This document shows positions 26,577 to 35,065 of a stretch of 64,000 nucleotides of DNA, piece by piece (position 1 is the stretch's first letter; each line of letters opens with the position of its first letter). The position numbers and the translations under genes were made by a program. The notes beneath the pieces are model-generated. The model was not told the DNA's origin. It saw only the letters and a list, made by a program, of their open reading frames with translations, and made no database searches. The stretch is from positions 1-64,000 of the forward strand of contig JADKFY010000014.1 in NCBI GenBank assembly GCA_016717305.1, written 5' to 3'. The stretch comes from Flavobacteriales bacterium. GTDB taxonomy: Bacteria; Bacteroidota; Bacteroidia; Flavobacteriales_F; PHOS-HE28.

Positions 26577-26680
26577 GGAGCGGGCTGAACTTGTCCCGCA
26601 GCACTTGCCGGACAGCGACCCCATGATCAACAGTCATGTGCTCTAACCTCCCGCTGCACTGCGGGATGAGCTACCAGGGA
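26577..26680 (-). pseudogene. Degenerate tRNA-Asn copy with hairpins inserted in D and T loops
   Basis: The anticodon arm is kept (CATGA-CTGTTGA-TCATG, anticodon GTT, position 37 changed A to G), as are the D stem GCTC/GAGC and four T-stem pairs (GCTG/CAGC). The D loop gains TCCCGCAGTGCAGCGGGA, a hairpin, and the T loop gains about 16 bases including CTGCGGGA. Acceptor pairing fails at four of seven positions, so it should not be charged. Its leader is 98% identical to that of the real tRNA, but its -7 box reads TACTTTTC and no TTG stands at the 19-base distance. The GIY-YIG gene lies immediately downstream. Confidence 0.8.
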
Positions 26681-26756
26681 AGGTACCCCGTTTCCGCAGC
26701 CTCATTCACTCGATCGGGTTTCGAGTTTGCGTTTTGCGGAAGGGACGGGAAAAGTA
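26667..26756 (-). repeat. Direct repeat copy B: duplicated tRNA leader
   Basis: Second copy of the 90-bp segment at 26080-26169, with 88 identical positions. It ends at the outer edge of the altered -7 box (26749-26756); beyond it the sequences are unrelated. Confidence 0.93.
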
Positions 26757-26863
26757 GGATGTTTGGTGAAATATTCTAACCCCGTTCAATGTATTTTCTT
26801 TTTGGAGTGGGGCGACGAAGCGTTCCAGCACCACGTCTACTCGCTACACCCCACATCTTTTCC

Positions 26864-29800
26864 ATGCGTATTCAATCCGCTCTTTTTGCACTGTTGATCT
26901 CATTCGCGTTAATAGGCCAAGAACCCTGCGACGAGTTCAACGCTGATTTCACTTGGACCAATACAGGGAACGGCGTTCAGTTCAGTAATGGCACGACCGG
27001 CAACGGCATTTCCACCACATGGCTGTGGTCGTTCGGTGATAATACCGGTCACACGGTGGCACAACCCTTCCACACATATTCCCAGCCCGGGACCTACGAG
27101 GTTTGCTTAACGGCGCTCAGCATTTACGAGCTACCAAATGGCGAATTCATAACCTGCCAGGATATAGCATGTGCTTTTATCCAAGTAGGCGGCGATCCGT
27201 GCAGCAGTTTAGAGACCTGCTTCGTGACCAACGACCTCGGCAATGGCAATTTCTTCTTCGACAATTGCACCAGTGGGCCCTTGGGTACCCAGTTGTTCTG
27301 GGACTTTGGCGATGGAACCCAAAGCACAACGACCAATGTGGACCACCATTTCGAGCCTGGTACCTACATCGTTTGCCTCTATGCCTACTGGCAGAACTGC
27401 GCAGATACGACCTGCACCACGATCACTGTGATCAATGAAGATCCGTGCGCTGACTTGCAGGCGATCATGACGTGGATACCAGGTGAAGACAACACGATCC
27501 AGTTTGTCGGGACCACCAACCTTCCGGTCGATGGTTTCGTCTGGGACTTCGGCGATGGCCAAGAAGGATACAACCTCTCAGAACTCCATACTTATAGTAC
27601 TCCCGGGGAATACTTCGTGTGTTTTTCAGCCTACTTGTGGAACGCACAAACGCAGGACACGTGCTGGGTTGAACATTGCAACTCGGTCGTTGTCGGGATG
27701 AGTGATCCCTGCGACTTTTTGCAGGCCTGTTTCCAGCCGAGCCCTGCGGGAACCAATGCGTTCTTCTTCAACAATTGCACCGCGGATCAACCTGGCACCC
27801 AATTCGAATGGGACTTTGGAGATGGAACGTCGAGCGGCGTACTTGCCCCGACACATACGTACACGGCGCCTGGCACATATACGGTTTGCTTGTGGGCAAC
27901 GTGGCAGAATTGCGCCGATAGTACATGCCAAACGGTCACCGTGGACGGAGGCGATCCTTGCCTTGGCCTGAACGCGGATTTCTCCGCGTTCACCACTCCG
28001 AACGGTACGCAATTTTCCAACGGCACAACGGGAGCCGGGATCCAAACCAGCTTTTCTTGGACCTTTGGTGATGGTAGCACCAGCACGGACGCGCAACCAT
28101 TCCACACCTATTCTACTCCCGGCTCGTACGAGGCTTGTTTGCAAGTGCTCACCTATTTCGAATTGGCCGGTGGTGGACTGTATACGTGTGTCGACACTAC
28201 ATGCAATACCGTCATCATTGGCGGCGGAGACCCTTGCGATGATCTGGAAGCGTGCTTCGTGATCAACGACCTCGGCAACGGAACCTATTTCTTCGACAAC
28301 TGCACCAGTGGTCCATCAGGCACTCAGCTCTCTTGGGACTTCGGCGATGGAGCCCAAAGCACGTTGACCAATGTGGAACACCACTTCGATCCAGGCACCT
28401 ACACTGTTTGCCTATATGGGTACTGGCAGAACTGCGTGGATACGACCTGTACGACCATTACAGTTCTTGGAGACAGCCCTTGCGATAGCCTCAACGCCAA
28501 CTTCATTTGGAGCAGCGGGAACAATGGGGTGAATTTCGCGAGCGAAGTGATCGACCTTACGTGGACATACTATTGGCAGTTCGGCGATGGTACAACGGCC
28601 AACGGTCCTAACCCCTATCACACCTACCCTGGATCGGGCACCTACGAAACCTGCCTTACGGTTTGGACCTGGGACCCGGTTGCACAAGACACCTGTTTCC
28701 AAGTTCATTGTGAATTGGTGGTGCTCAACGGCAACGAACCCTGCGACTTCTTACAGGCCTGCTTCCAGCCTACTCTTTGGGGAACCAATGCATACTTCTT
28801 CAACAATTGCACACCGAACGAACAGGGTACGCAATACGAATGGGACTTTGGCGATGGAACTACGAGCAACCTTATAGCGCCCACCCATATCTACACATCA
28901 CTTGGCACCTACACGGTCTGCTTGTGGGCAACGTGGCAGAATTGCGCCGATAGTACATGCCAAACGGTAACCGTGGACGGAGGTGATCCTTGCCTTGGCC
29001 TGAACGCGGATTTCTCCTCGTTCACCACTCCGAACGGTACGCAATTTTCCAACGGCACAACGGGAGCCGGGATCCAAACCAGCTTTTCTTGGACCTTTGG
29101 TGATGGTAGCACCAGCACGGACGCGCAACCATTCCACACCTATTCTGCTTCTGGCTCTTACGAGGCTTGTTTGCAAGTGCTCACCTATTTCGAACTGGCT
29201 GGTGGTGGACTGCATACGTGTATCGACACCACCTGCAATACCGTGATCATTGGCGGTGGTAACCCTTGCGATGATGTGCAGGTATGTTATGTAACCAACC
29301 TCTTGCCAAACAACGGCGTGTTCTTGGACAACTGCTCCTCCGGACCGGCCGACATGCAATTTGCTTGGAGCTTCGGCGACGGAAACAGCAGTACCGTGGA
29401 AAATGCGGAGCATCACTATGGACTACCCGGTACATACGAGGTCTGTTTGATCGTCTACACGCTGGAATGCGCGGACACGCTTTGTACCAATGTGGTGATC
29501 GAAGGCTCCTCGGATTGCAATGGATTCACCACATCATTCGAAGTGGAGGTAACGGGAACGGCGGTGGTCTTCTATGGACAGAGCAGCCTTCCTGCCGATG
29601 GCATGTCGTGGTCCTTTGGGGATGGCACATATGGGGAAGGTAGCCCCGTGACCCATCTGTACGAACCCCCGGGACCCTACGAGGTTTGCTTGGATAGTTG
29701 GTATTGGAACGAAAACACCCAAGACAGTTGCTACGCGCAGAGCTGCCAAACCATTGACCCGTTCCATGTGGGCATTGGGCCGGTGGTCGCATCCGATGCC

Positions 29801-30028
29801 ATCAACATATACCCGCAGCCCGCGCATGACCGACTGACCATAACCGGTGCGGCACTTTCCACGCCCATGCACGCACGGTTATTTGGCATGGACGGCAAGC
29901 TGGAACAACAAGAACAAGTGAACGCATTACCGCACCACGTGGATGTTTCCACTTTGGCACCGGCGGTCCATGTGTTGCAATTGGAGCTGGTAGGTCAACG
30001 CTTCAACTACCGCGTGGTGGTGGAGTAA
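26864..30028 (+). CDS. Large secreted protein with eleven PKD domains and T9SS sorting domain
   Basis: A 1054-residue surface protein. The start at 26864 gives signal peptide MRIQSALFALLISFALIGQ. Eleven PKD modules follow, each with a WxFGDG core and a later YxVCL strand. They are Cys-rich (DNCTSGP, CADTTCTTI) and ordered in a four-module super-repeat of 344 residues: ABCD-ABCD-ABC. The last 75 residues (IYPQPAHDRLTITG onward) form a type A sorting domain for T9SS export. PKD modules are beta-sandwich spacers or glycan/protein-binding units; no catalytic domain is present, so an adhesin or stalk role is likely (inference). Confidence 0.9.
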   Translation: MRIQSALFALLISFALIGQEPCDEFNADFTWTNTGNGVQFSNGTTGNGISTTWLWSFGDNTGHTVAQPFHTYSQPGTYEVCLTALSIYELPNGEFITCQDIACAFIQVGGDPCSSLETCFVTNDLGNGNFFFDNCTSGPLGTQLFWDFGDGTQSTTTNVDHHFEPGTYIVCLYAYWQNCADTTCTTITVINEDPCADLQAIMTWIPGEDNTIQFVGTTNLPVDGFVWDFGDGQEGYNLSELHTYSTPGEYFVCFSAYLWNAQTQDTCWVEHCNSVVVGMSDPCDFLQACFQPSPAGTNAFFFNNCTADQPGTQFEWDFGDGTSSGVLAPTHTYTAPGTYTVCLWATWQNCADSTCQTVTVDGGDPCLGLNADFSAFTTPNGTQFSNGTTGAGIQTSFSWTFGDGSTSTDAQPFHTYSTPGSYEACLQVLTYFELAGGGLYTCVDTTCNTVIIGGGDPCDDLEACFVINDLGNGTYFFDNCTSGPSGTQLSWDFGDGAQSTLTNVEHHFDPGTYTVCLYGYWQNCVDTTCTTITVLGDSPCDSLNANFIWSSGNNGVNFASEVIDLTWTYYWQFGDGTTANGPNPYHTYPGSGTYETCLTVWTWDPVAQDTCFQVHCELVVLNGNEPCDFLQACFQPTLWGTNAYFFNNCTPNEQGTQYEWDFGDGTTSNLIAPTHIYTSLGTYTVCLWATWQNCADSTCQTVTVDGGDPCLGLNADFSSFTTPNGTQFSNGTTGAGIQTSFSWTFGDGSTSTDAQPFHTYSASGSYEACLQVLTYFELAGGGLHTCIDTTCNTVIIGGGNPCDDVQVCYVTNLLPNNGVFLDNCSSGPADMQFAWSFGDGNSSTVENAEHHYGLPGTYEVCLIVYTLECADTLCTNVVIEGSSDCNGFTTSFEVEVTGTAVVFYGQSSLPADGMSWSFGDGTYGEGSPVTHLYEPPGPYEVCLDSWYWNENTQDSCYAQSCQTIDPFHVGIGPVVASDAINIYPQPAHDRLTITGAALSTPMHARLFGMDGKLEQQEQVNALPHHVDVSTLAPAVHVLQLELVGQRFNYRVVVE
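27887..28245 (+). repeat. Long internal repeat in the PKD gene, copy 1
   Basis: About 350 bp nearly identical at the DNA level to 28919-29277, exactly 1032 bp (344 codons) away. It spans the end of a D module and a whole A module. Other module copies have diverged far more, so this pair looks recently duplicated or gene-converted. Confidence 0.85.
28919..29277 (+). repeat. Long internal repeat in the PKD gene, copy 2
   Basis: Second copy of the segment at 27887-28245 in the same frame; differences are scattered and mostly silent. Confidence 0.85.
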
Positions 30029-30049
30029 GCAACCGAAGTGAACATGACC

Positions 30050-30081
30050 GAAGCGGAGGTAGTGCGAACTATCTCCGCTTC
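30050..30081. terminator. Bidirectional hairpin between the PKD gene and rnr
   Basis: GAAGCGGAGGTAGT (30050-30063) pairs with 30068-30081 around a GCGA tetraloop with one G-U pair, followed by TTCTTC. The far arm overlaps the last codons of rnr. Confidence 0.6.
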
Positions 30082-32336
30082 TTCTTCCCCCCAGCTGAAC
30101 GGGATTTCTTTCCAGCGTGCTTGCCGGGCTTCGGTTTTGCGGCTTTGTACGCACCCTTTTTGCCGGACTTGGGAGCGCGACGTTCGAACTTGCCGGATGT
30201 AGTGACCAAGGGTTCGCCCGCCAAAACGAAGTCCGTGGTGCGGCGGTCCATGTCCACACTGCGGATGGTCACCTCCAATTCGTCGCCCAACCTGAACCGA
30301 CGGCCCGTGCGTTGACCTGCAACCGTATACTTCTCCTTGTCGAACCGGAAGATATCCCCCGGAATATCACGCAAGCCGATCAAGCCTTCGCACTTGTTCT
30401 CCACCAGCTCCACATAAATTCCCCACGAGGTAAGGCCACTTATAATGCCCGCGAAAGTTTGTCCGATACGGGACGACAAGAATTCAGCCTGTTTGTACTT
30501 GATGCTCGCACGTTCCGCATCGCTGGCCTGCTTCTCCTTGAAGGAACTGTGCTTACAACTCAATTCCAATTCATCGCGGTCCAGCGGCTTCCCGCCTGCC
30601 AAATAGTGGGCTACGGCACGATGGACCATAAGATCAGGGTAGCGACGGATCGGAGAGGTGAAGTGCGTGTAGTGATCAAAACCAAGACCGTAGTGACCGA
30701 TGTTCTCGGTGCTGTAGATCGCCTTGCTCATACTGCGGATCGCGACCTGCTTGATGATGTTCTCCTCCTCCTTCCCCTGCACATCCCGGAGCAACTGGTT
30801 GATCGCCGCTGGCAGATCGGCACCATCGGCTTGGGCCAATTTGAATCCAAAGCTTTTCGCGAGTGTCCGCAACTGGTCCACTTTTTCCGGATCAGGTAGA
30901 TCGTGGATGCGATAAACGAAGGGCATTGCCTTGCCGTGCTTGGGTTTACCCACGGAGGCCGCAACGCGCTTGTTCGCCAACAACATGAACTCTTCGATCA
31001 ACCAATTCGCAGGGCCCATCACCTTCTCGTACACGCCCAACGGCTTTCCGTCCTTGTCCAGTTTGAACTTGACCTCGTTGCCACCGATCTCCAAGGCTCC
31101 ATCCGCAATGCGCTCTTTTCGCAGGATTTGCGCCAAGCGATGGAGGAGCAACACTTCCGCTTTGAAATCACCCTCGGCCCCATCAATGATCTCTTGGGCT
31201 TCGGCATAAGCGAATCGGCGGTGGGAATGCATCACGGTTCGACCGAACCATTCGTTCTTTAATCGTGCTTGATCATCCAATTCGAAGATCGCACTGAAGC
31301 TGAGTTTGTCCGTTTTCGCATGCAGCGAACAGAGGTCGTTGCTCAGTTTTTCCGGCAACATGGGCACAACACGGTCCACCAGATAAACGCTGGTGGCCCG
31401 GCTCGCCGCCTCCATATCCAGCACCGAACCGGGTGTTACGTAATGGCTCACATCGGCAATGTGGATACCGATCTCCCAGTTGCCGTTGGGCAGTTTCTGC
31501 ACGCTCAACGCATCGTCAAGGTCCTTGGCGTCATCCGGATCGATCGTGATCGTGGGGACCTTGCGCATATCGCGACGCTTGGCGATCTCTGCAGGTGTAA
31601 CGCCATTGCGGATCTCCTCGGAAGCCTTCAACACGCTTTCCGGAAATTCCAGTGGCAAGCCGAATTCCGCAAGTATGGCGTGCATTTCCACCAAGTGCTC
31701 CCCAGCCTTGCCAAGCACGCGCAGCACACTCCCACGTGGCATGTCCCGCGCATCCTTCCACTCGCCAAGCTCGATGATCACCTTCTCTCCTTCCTGTGCG
31801 CCGTTCACCTCGGTGGGCGGAATAAAGAAAGGACGTTGCATCCGTTGGTCATCGGCAACCACGATCATGCGGCCTTCGCGCTTGTGCAGGGTGCCGACGA
31901 ATTCGGTGCGTCGGCGCTTCAGGACTTCCAGTACGCGGCCTTCCATTTTGCCACCGCGCCCACCTTCTGCCTTGATCAACACCCGGTCCCCGTGCATGGC
32001 CATGCCGATGTGGCGCTCGCTCACGTACACATCGCCAGCTTCACTGTCCAACCGCACATAACCCGCCCCACTGCTGATGATGTCGATGTTCCCTTCCATT
32101 GTATCCCGACCACCGACCGCCACGTACCGGCCTTTCTTTCCACTTTCTATCCGGCCATCATCCAACAAGATGTCAATGGCATCGAATATCAGGTAGCGCT
32201 GGTCCTTGTCCTTTATTCCCAACTGAAGCGCCAACTGCTGGCTGGTTACACCTGCTTGGCCTGCGGATCGCACCGCGGCGAGCACCTCATTCTCTAATTT
32301 CCCGGGGCCATTCCCCTTTCCTTTTGTTCCTAACAT
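30069..32336 (-). CDS. rnr: Ribonuclease R
   Basis: A 755-residue RNB-family 3'-5' exoribonuclease. An N-terminal winged-helix region and cold-shock domains precede the catalytic RNB domain with TIDPDDAKDLDDALSV (metal-binding Asp cluster) and HIADVSHYV. The S1 domain near the C-terminus contains GIISGLTSWGIYVELVEN, and the end is a Lys/Arg-rich tail as in other RNase R proteins. It degrades structured RNA. Start 32336 (MLGTKGKG) is preferred to 32363. It converges with the PKD gene and diverges from prs. Confidence 0.94.
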   Translation of the reverse strand: MLGTKGKGNGPGKLENEVLAAVRSAGQAGVTSQQLALQLGIKDKDQRYLIFDAIDILLDDGRIESGKKGRYVAVGGRDTMEGNIDIISSGAGYVRLDSEAGDVYVSERHIGMAMHGDRVLIKAEGGRGGKMEGRVLEVLKRRRTEFVGTLHKREGRMIVVADDQRMQRPFFIPPTEVNGAQEGEKVIIELGEWKDARDMPRGSVLRVLGKAGEHLVEMHAILAEFGLPLEFPESVLKASEEIRNGVTPAEIAKRRDMRKVPTITIDPDDAKDLDDALSVQKLPNGNWEIGIHIADVSHYVTPGSVLDMEAASRATSVYLVDRVVPMLPEKLSNDLCSLHAKTDKLSFSAIFELDDQARLKNEWFGRTVMHSHRRFAYAEAQEIIDGAEGDFKAEVLLLHRLAQILRKERIADGALEIGGNEVKFKLDKDGKPLGVYEKVMGPANWLIEEFMLLANKRVAASVGKPKHGKAMPFVYRIHDLPDPEKVDQLRTLAKSFGFKLAQADGADLPAAINQLLRDVQGKEEENIIKQVAIRSMSKAIYSTENIGHYGLGFDHYTHFTSPIRRYPDLMVHRAVAHYLAGGKPLDRDELELSCKHSSFKEKQASDAERASIKYKQAEFLSSRIGQTFAGIISGLTSWGIYVELVENKCEGLIGLRDIPGDIFRFDKEKYTVAGQRTGRRFRLGDELEVTIRSVDMDRRTTDFVLAGEPLVTTSGKFERRAPKSGKKGAYKAAKPKPGKHAGKKSRSAGGKKKRR

Positions 32337-32661
32337 GGGGCGAAGGTGGCGAAGATCACGCATCGGGATCCGGGTGGTTGACTGAACTTTTTAGCTACCG
32401 TCCTGTGGATCCAGGTGTTGGGTCGGGCGAGGCAGGTCCTTCAGCCTACAATTTGGCAACCCGCAAAGTCGAAAGGAAGCCGGGGAGAAGCCATACCGTT
32501 CATGTGGATCCATCGGAACCGACATTGGGCCTGAAAGAAGACTTCACCGACCCCAGCGAAACCTGTTGATAACTAGCAGAAGATCACTACATTTGCAGCC
32601 CTTTTCCGCCATGGATGCTATTTCATGTTGGCAAAAAGGAACTGGTCCCCACGACACAACA
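32337..32661. other. Divergent spacer between rnr and prs
   Basis: 325 bp with no convincing gene. Its right part holds the prs promoter (32566-32595). The left part near the rnr ATG has CCACCTTCGCCCC, a weak match to the local TTCG-type box. No tRNA, hairpin with T run, or repeat seen. Confidence 0.5.
32566..32595 (+). promoter_or_regulatory. Promoter of prs
   Basis: TTG (32566-32568), a 19-base spacer and TACATTTG (32588-32595) match the Bacteroidota promoter form exactly. Transcription would begin about 60 bases before the ATG at 32662. Confidence 0.7.
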
Positions 32662-33609
32662 ATGCAGGAAAGCGCCAAGATCTTCAGCGGTACCGCTACC
32701 CGGTACTTGGCCGAGAAGATCGCTGCCAGTAGTGGTGAGCGGCTTGGCGAGGTGACCGTGAACCGCTTCAGCGACGGTGAGTTCCAGCCCAGCTTCGAGG
32801 AGACCGTGCGTGGCGAATTGGTATTCGTGATCCAAAGCACTTTTCCGCCAAGCGACAACCTGTTCGAACTGCTGCTCATGGTGGATGCCGCCAAGCGGGC
32901 AAGTGCCAAGCGCATTGTTGCCGTAATGCCGTACTTCGGCTTTGCACGTCAGGACCGAAAGGACAAGCCCAGGGTCAGCATCGGCGCCAAACTGGTCGCC
33001 AACATGTTGACCGCCGCTGGTGTGGACCGCATCATGACGATGGACCTGCATGCAGATCAGATCCAAGGGTTCTTCGAAGTACCCGTTGACCATTTGTTCG
33101 CCAGCAGCATCTTCCTACCGTACATCAAGGAATTGGGACTGAATGACCTGATCATGGCCGCGCCGGATACCGGTGGTACCAAGCGCGCCAATGCTTACGC
33201 CAAGCACCTGAGCTGCGACATGGCCATTTGCTACAAGCAACGTAAGGTGGCCAACCAGATCGATAGCATGACGGTGATCGGCGAAGTGGCCGGTAAGAAC
33301 GTGGTGTTGGTGGACGATATGGTCGATACCGCCGGTACACTGACCAAGGCCGCCGACATGATGATGGAACAAGGGGCCGCCAGTGTACGTGCCGTTTGTA
33401 CCCACGCCGTGCTCAGCGGCGATGCCTACGACCGCATCAACAAGAGCGCACTTACCGAACTCATCGTTTCCGATACCATTCCACTGGACGCCTCCAAGGC
33501 CAACGTGACCTCTAAGATCAAACAGCTCACCGTGGCCGGCTTGTTCGGCGACGTGATCAAACGCGTGCAAAGCCACGAGAGCATCAGTAGCCATTTCATA
33601 ATAGCCTAA
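32662..33609 (+). CDS. prs: Ribose-phosphate pyrophosphokinase
   Basis: A 315-residue PRPP synthetase converting ribose-5-phosphate and ATP to PRPP for nucleotide, His and Trp synthesis. NRFSDGEFQPSFEETVRG, PYFGFARQDRKDKPR (ATP-binding flexible region) and VVLVDDMVDTAGTLTKAA (PRPP loop) are all present. Start 32662 (MQESAKIFSG) aligns with the family; the ATG at 32611 would add codons that overlap the leader. The L25 gene follows 15 bp later, so the two share a transcript. Confidence 0.96.
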   Translation: MQESAKIFSGTATRYLAEKIAASSGERLGEVTVNRFSDGEFQPSFEETVRGELVFVIQSTFPPSDNLFELLLMVDAAKRASAKRIVAVMPYFGFARQDRKDKPRVSIGAKLVANMLTAAGVDRIMTMDLHADQIQGFFEVPVDHLFASSIFLPYIKELGLNDLIMAAPDTGGTKRANAYAKHLSCDMAICYKQRKVANQIDSMTVIGEVAGKNVVLVDDMVDTAGTLTKAADMMMEQGAASVRAVCTHAVLSGDAYDRINKSALTELIVSDTIPLDASKANVTSKIKQLTVAGLFGDVIKRVQSHESISSHFIIA

Positions 33610-33624
33610 CAAACACCATCGGTC

Positions 33625-34266
33625 ATGAACAAGATCGCGCTTTCGGGCACTCCCCGTACCGACATCGGCGGCAAGTACGCTGCACAACTCCGTCGCAACA
33701 AACAGGTTCCCTGCGTGTTGTATGGCGGTAACAACCCTGTACACTTCAGCGTGGATGAAGCTGCCCTTGGCAAGCTGATCTTCACCCCGGATCTGAACGG
33801 GATCGAACTTGCCATCGGCGGTTCCACCACCTTGGCCATGATCCACGAAAAGCAGTTCCATCCAACAACAGACCGCGTGATCCACGTGGACTTCTTGGAG
33901 CTGGATGAAAAGAAGGTAGCCACCGCGACTATGAGCGTGCGCCTGAAAGGGCAGCCGATCGGCGTGCGAAGTGGCGGAACACTGAGCCAACCCATGCGCA
34001 AGCTGCGCGTGAAAGGGGTACCCACCAAGTTCCCGACCCATTTGGAGATCGATGTCGCTGATCTCGGTCTGAACAGCAGCATCCTTGTGAAGGATCTGAA
34101 GTTCGACGGGCTCCAATTGATCGACCGCGCCGACGACGTCGTGGTTACCGTGAAAATGGCCAAGAAGGCTGAAGAGGTGGCCGCAGTACCAGGCGCTCCG
34201 GCAGCTGGTGCGGCTCCGGCAGCCGATGCCAAGAAGGCCGAAGCAAAGCCAGCAGCAAAGAAATAA
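33625..34266 (+). CDS. rplY: 50S ribosomal protein L25 (CTC form)
   Basis: A 213-residue long-form L25/general stress protein CTC. The N-terminal 5S rRNA-binding domain includes RTDIGGKYAAQLRRNKQVPCVLYGG, and the beta-barrel TL5 C-terminal domain follows (IHVDFLELDEKKVATATM). The last 30 residues are an Ala/Pro/Lys tail. It binds 5S rRNA in the large subunit. The order prs-rplY-pth is widespread in bacteria. A strong terminator follows at 34288-34323. Confidence 0.95.
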   Translation: MNKIALSGTPRTDIGGKYAAQLRRNKQVPCVLYGGNNPVHFSVDEAALGKLIFTPDLNGIELAIGGSTTLAMIHEKQFHPTTDRVIHVDFLELDEKKVATATMSVRLKGQPIGVRSGGTLSQPMRKLRVKGVPTKFPTHLEIDVADLGLNSSILVKDLKFDGLQLIDRADDVVVTVKMAKKAEEVAAVPGAPAAGAAPAADAKKAEAKPAAKK

Positions 34267-34287
34267 TTGCAACGACCCAATACAGGG

Positions 34288-34323
34288 GCAGGTCCGGTCA
34301 TTTGATCGGACCTGCTTTGTTTT
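34288..34323 (+). terminator. Intrinsic terminator after rplY
   Basis: A 12-bp stem, GCAGGTCCGGTC (34288-34299) with GATCGGACCTGC (34304-34315), loop ATTT, one G-U pair, followed by TTGTTTTG. Ends the prs-rplY transcript before pth. Confidence 0.85.
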
Positions 34324-34394
34324 GTGACCTCGTTGATGTCGATCACTCCGGAACAAGAGCCCTCTTCGCATAGGCCCAACAAACTCCCATCCCA

Positions 34395-34958
34395 ATGAAA
34401 TACCTGATCACGGGCCTTGGCAATCCTGGAGCCGAATACGCGGGCACCCGACACAACATCGGCTTTCAAGTGCTGGATGCCTTGGCAGCAGTAAAAGAAA
34501 CCGCCTTCGAGACCGCGCGCTATGGAGACAAGGCCGAGTTTCGCCACAAGGGCCGCACCTTCATCCTGATCAAGCCAAGCACCTTCATGAACCTAAGCGG
34601 AAAGGCCGTGCGCTATTGGATGGACCAAGAGAACATTCCTGTGGAACGCACCTTGGTGATCGCCGATGACCTGGCCTTGCCCTTCGGTGCCATACGGATC
34701 AAACCATCCGGTGGGGCGGGTGGGCACAACGGTCTTTCACACATTATCGAAACACTGGGGAACGATGTGTACCCACGGCTACGGTTCGGCATCGGCAACG
34801 ATTTTGCACGGGGCCGACAAAGCGAATACGTTTTGGGAGCATGGAGCGAAGAGGAACAGAAGACCTTGCCCGAACGCATTGAACTCGCCTCCAAGGCCGT
34901 GCTGCAATTCGGTATGCTGGGGGTGGACCAGGCGATGAACGGGTTCAATAAGAGGTGA
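34395..34958 (+). CDS. pth: Peptidyl-tRNA hydrolase
   Basis: A 187-residue Pth enzyme recycling stalled peptidyl-tRNA. GLGNPGAEYAGTRHNIGFQVLD carries the catalytic His, and PSTFMNLSGKAV and SGGAGGHNGLSHI match the family signatures. Length is normal. It follows the prs-rplY pair but is separated from it by a terminator, so it probably has its own promoter in the 70 bp between. Confidence 0.96.
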   Translation: MKYLITGLGNPGAEYAGTRHNIGFQVLDALAAVKETAFETARYGDKAEFRHKGRTFILIKPSTFMNLSGKAVRYWMDQENIPVERTLVIADDLALPFGAIRIKPSGGAGGHNGLSHIIETLGNDVYPRLRFGIGNDFARGRQSEYVLGAWSEEEQKTLPERIELASKAVLQFGMLGVDQAMNGFNKR

Positions 34959-35038
34959 TACTGTGAAGCAGAAAGTTGCAGGCGGCTGAGGATTGAGGTG
35001 GTTGGATGTTGATTACCTCCTGCTGAACAACGCACCCT

Positions 35039-35046
35039 TACCTTTG
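35039..35046 (+). promoter_or_regulatory. Candidate -7 box of the ferritin gene
   Basis: TACCTTTG, a full match to TAnnTTTG, 19 bp upstream of the ATG. The nearest TTG (35009-35011) is 27 bases away, longer than usual. No iron-box-like dyad is evident. Confidence 0.42.
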
Positions 35047-35065
35047 CGACCCAAACAAAACTCCC

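Noticed and set aside
26577..26680. A second working tRNA-Asn
   Set aside because: The acceptor stem fails at four of seven pairs and both the D and T loops carry insertions, so it cannot be a normal tRNA.
26900..29700. CRISPR-like regular repeats
   Set aside because: The periodicity is in frame, encodes PKD modules and has no short identical repeats with unique spacers.
31269..32297. 342-codon open frame on the plus strand
   Set aside because: Antisense to rnr; no domain visible.
33115..34395. 426-codon open frame on the minus strand
   Set aside because: It is antisense to prs and rplY, both certain; its His/Gly/Ala-rich protein is typical of a shadow frame in GC-rich genes.
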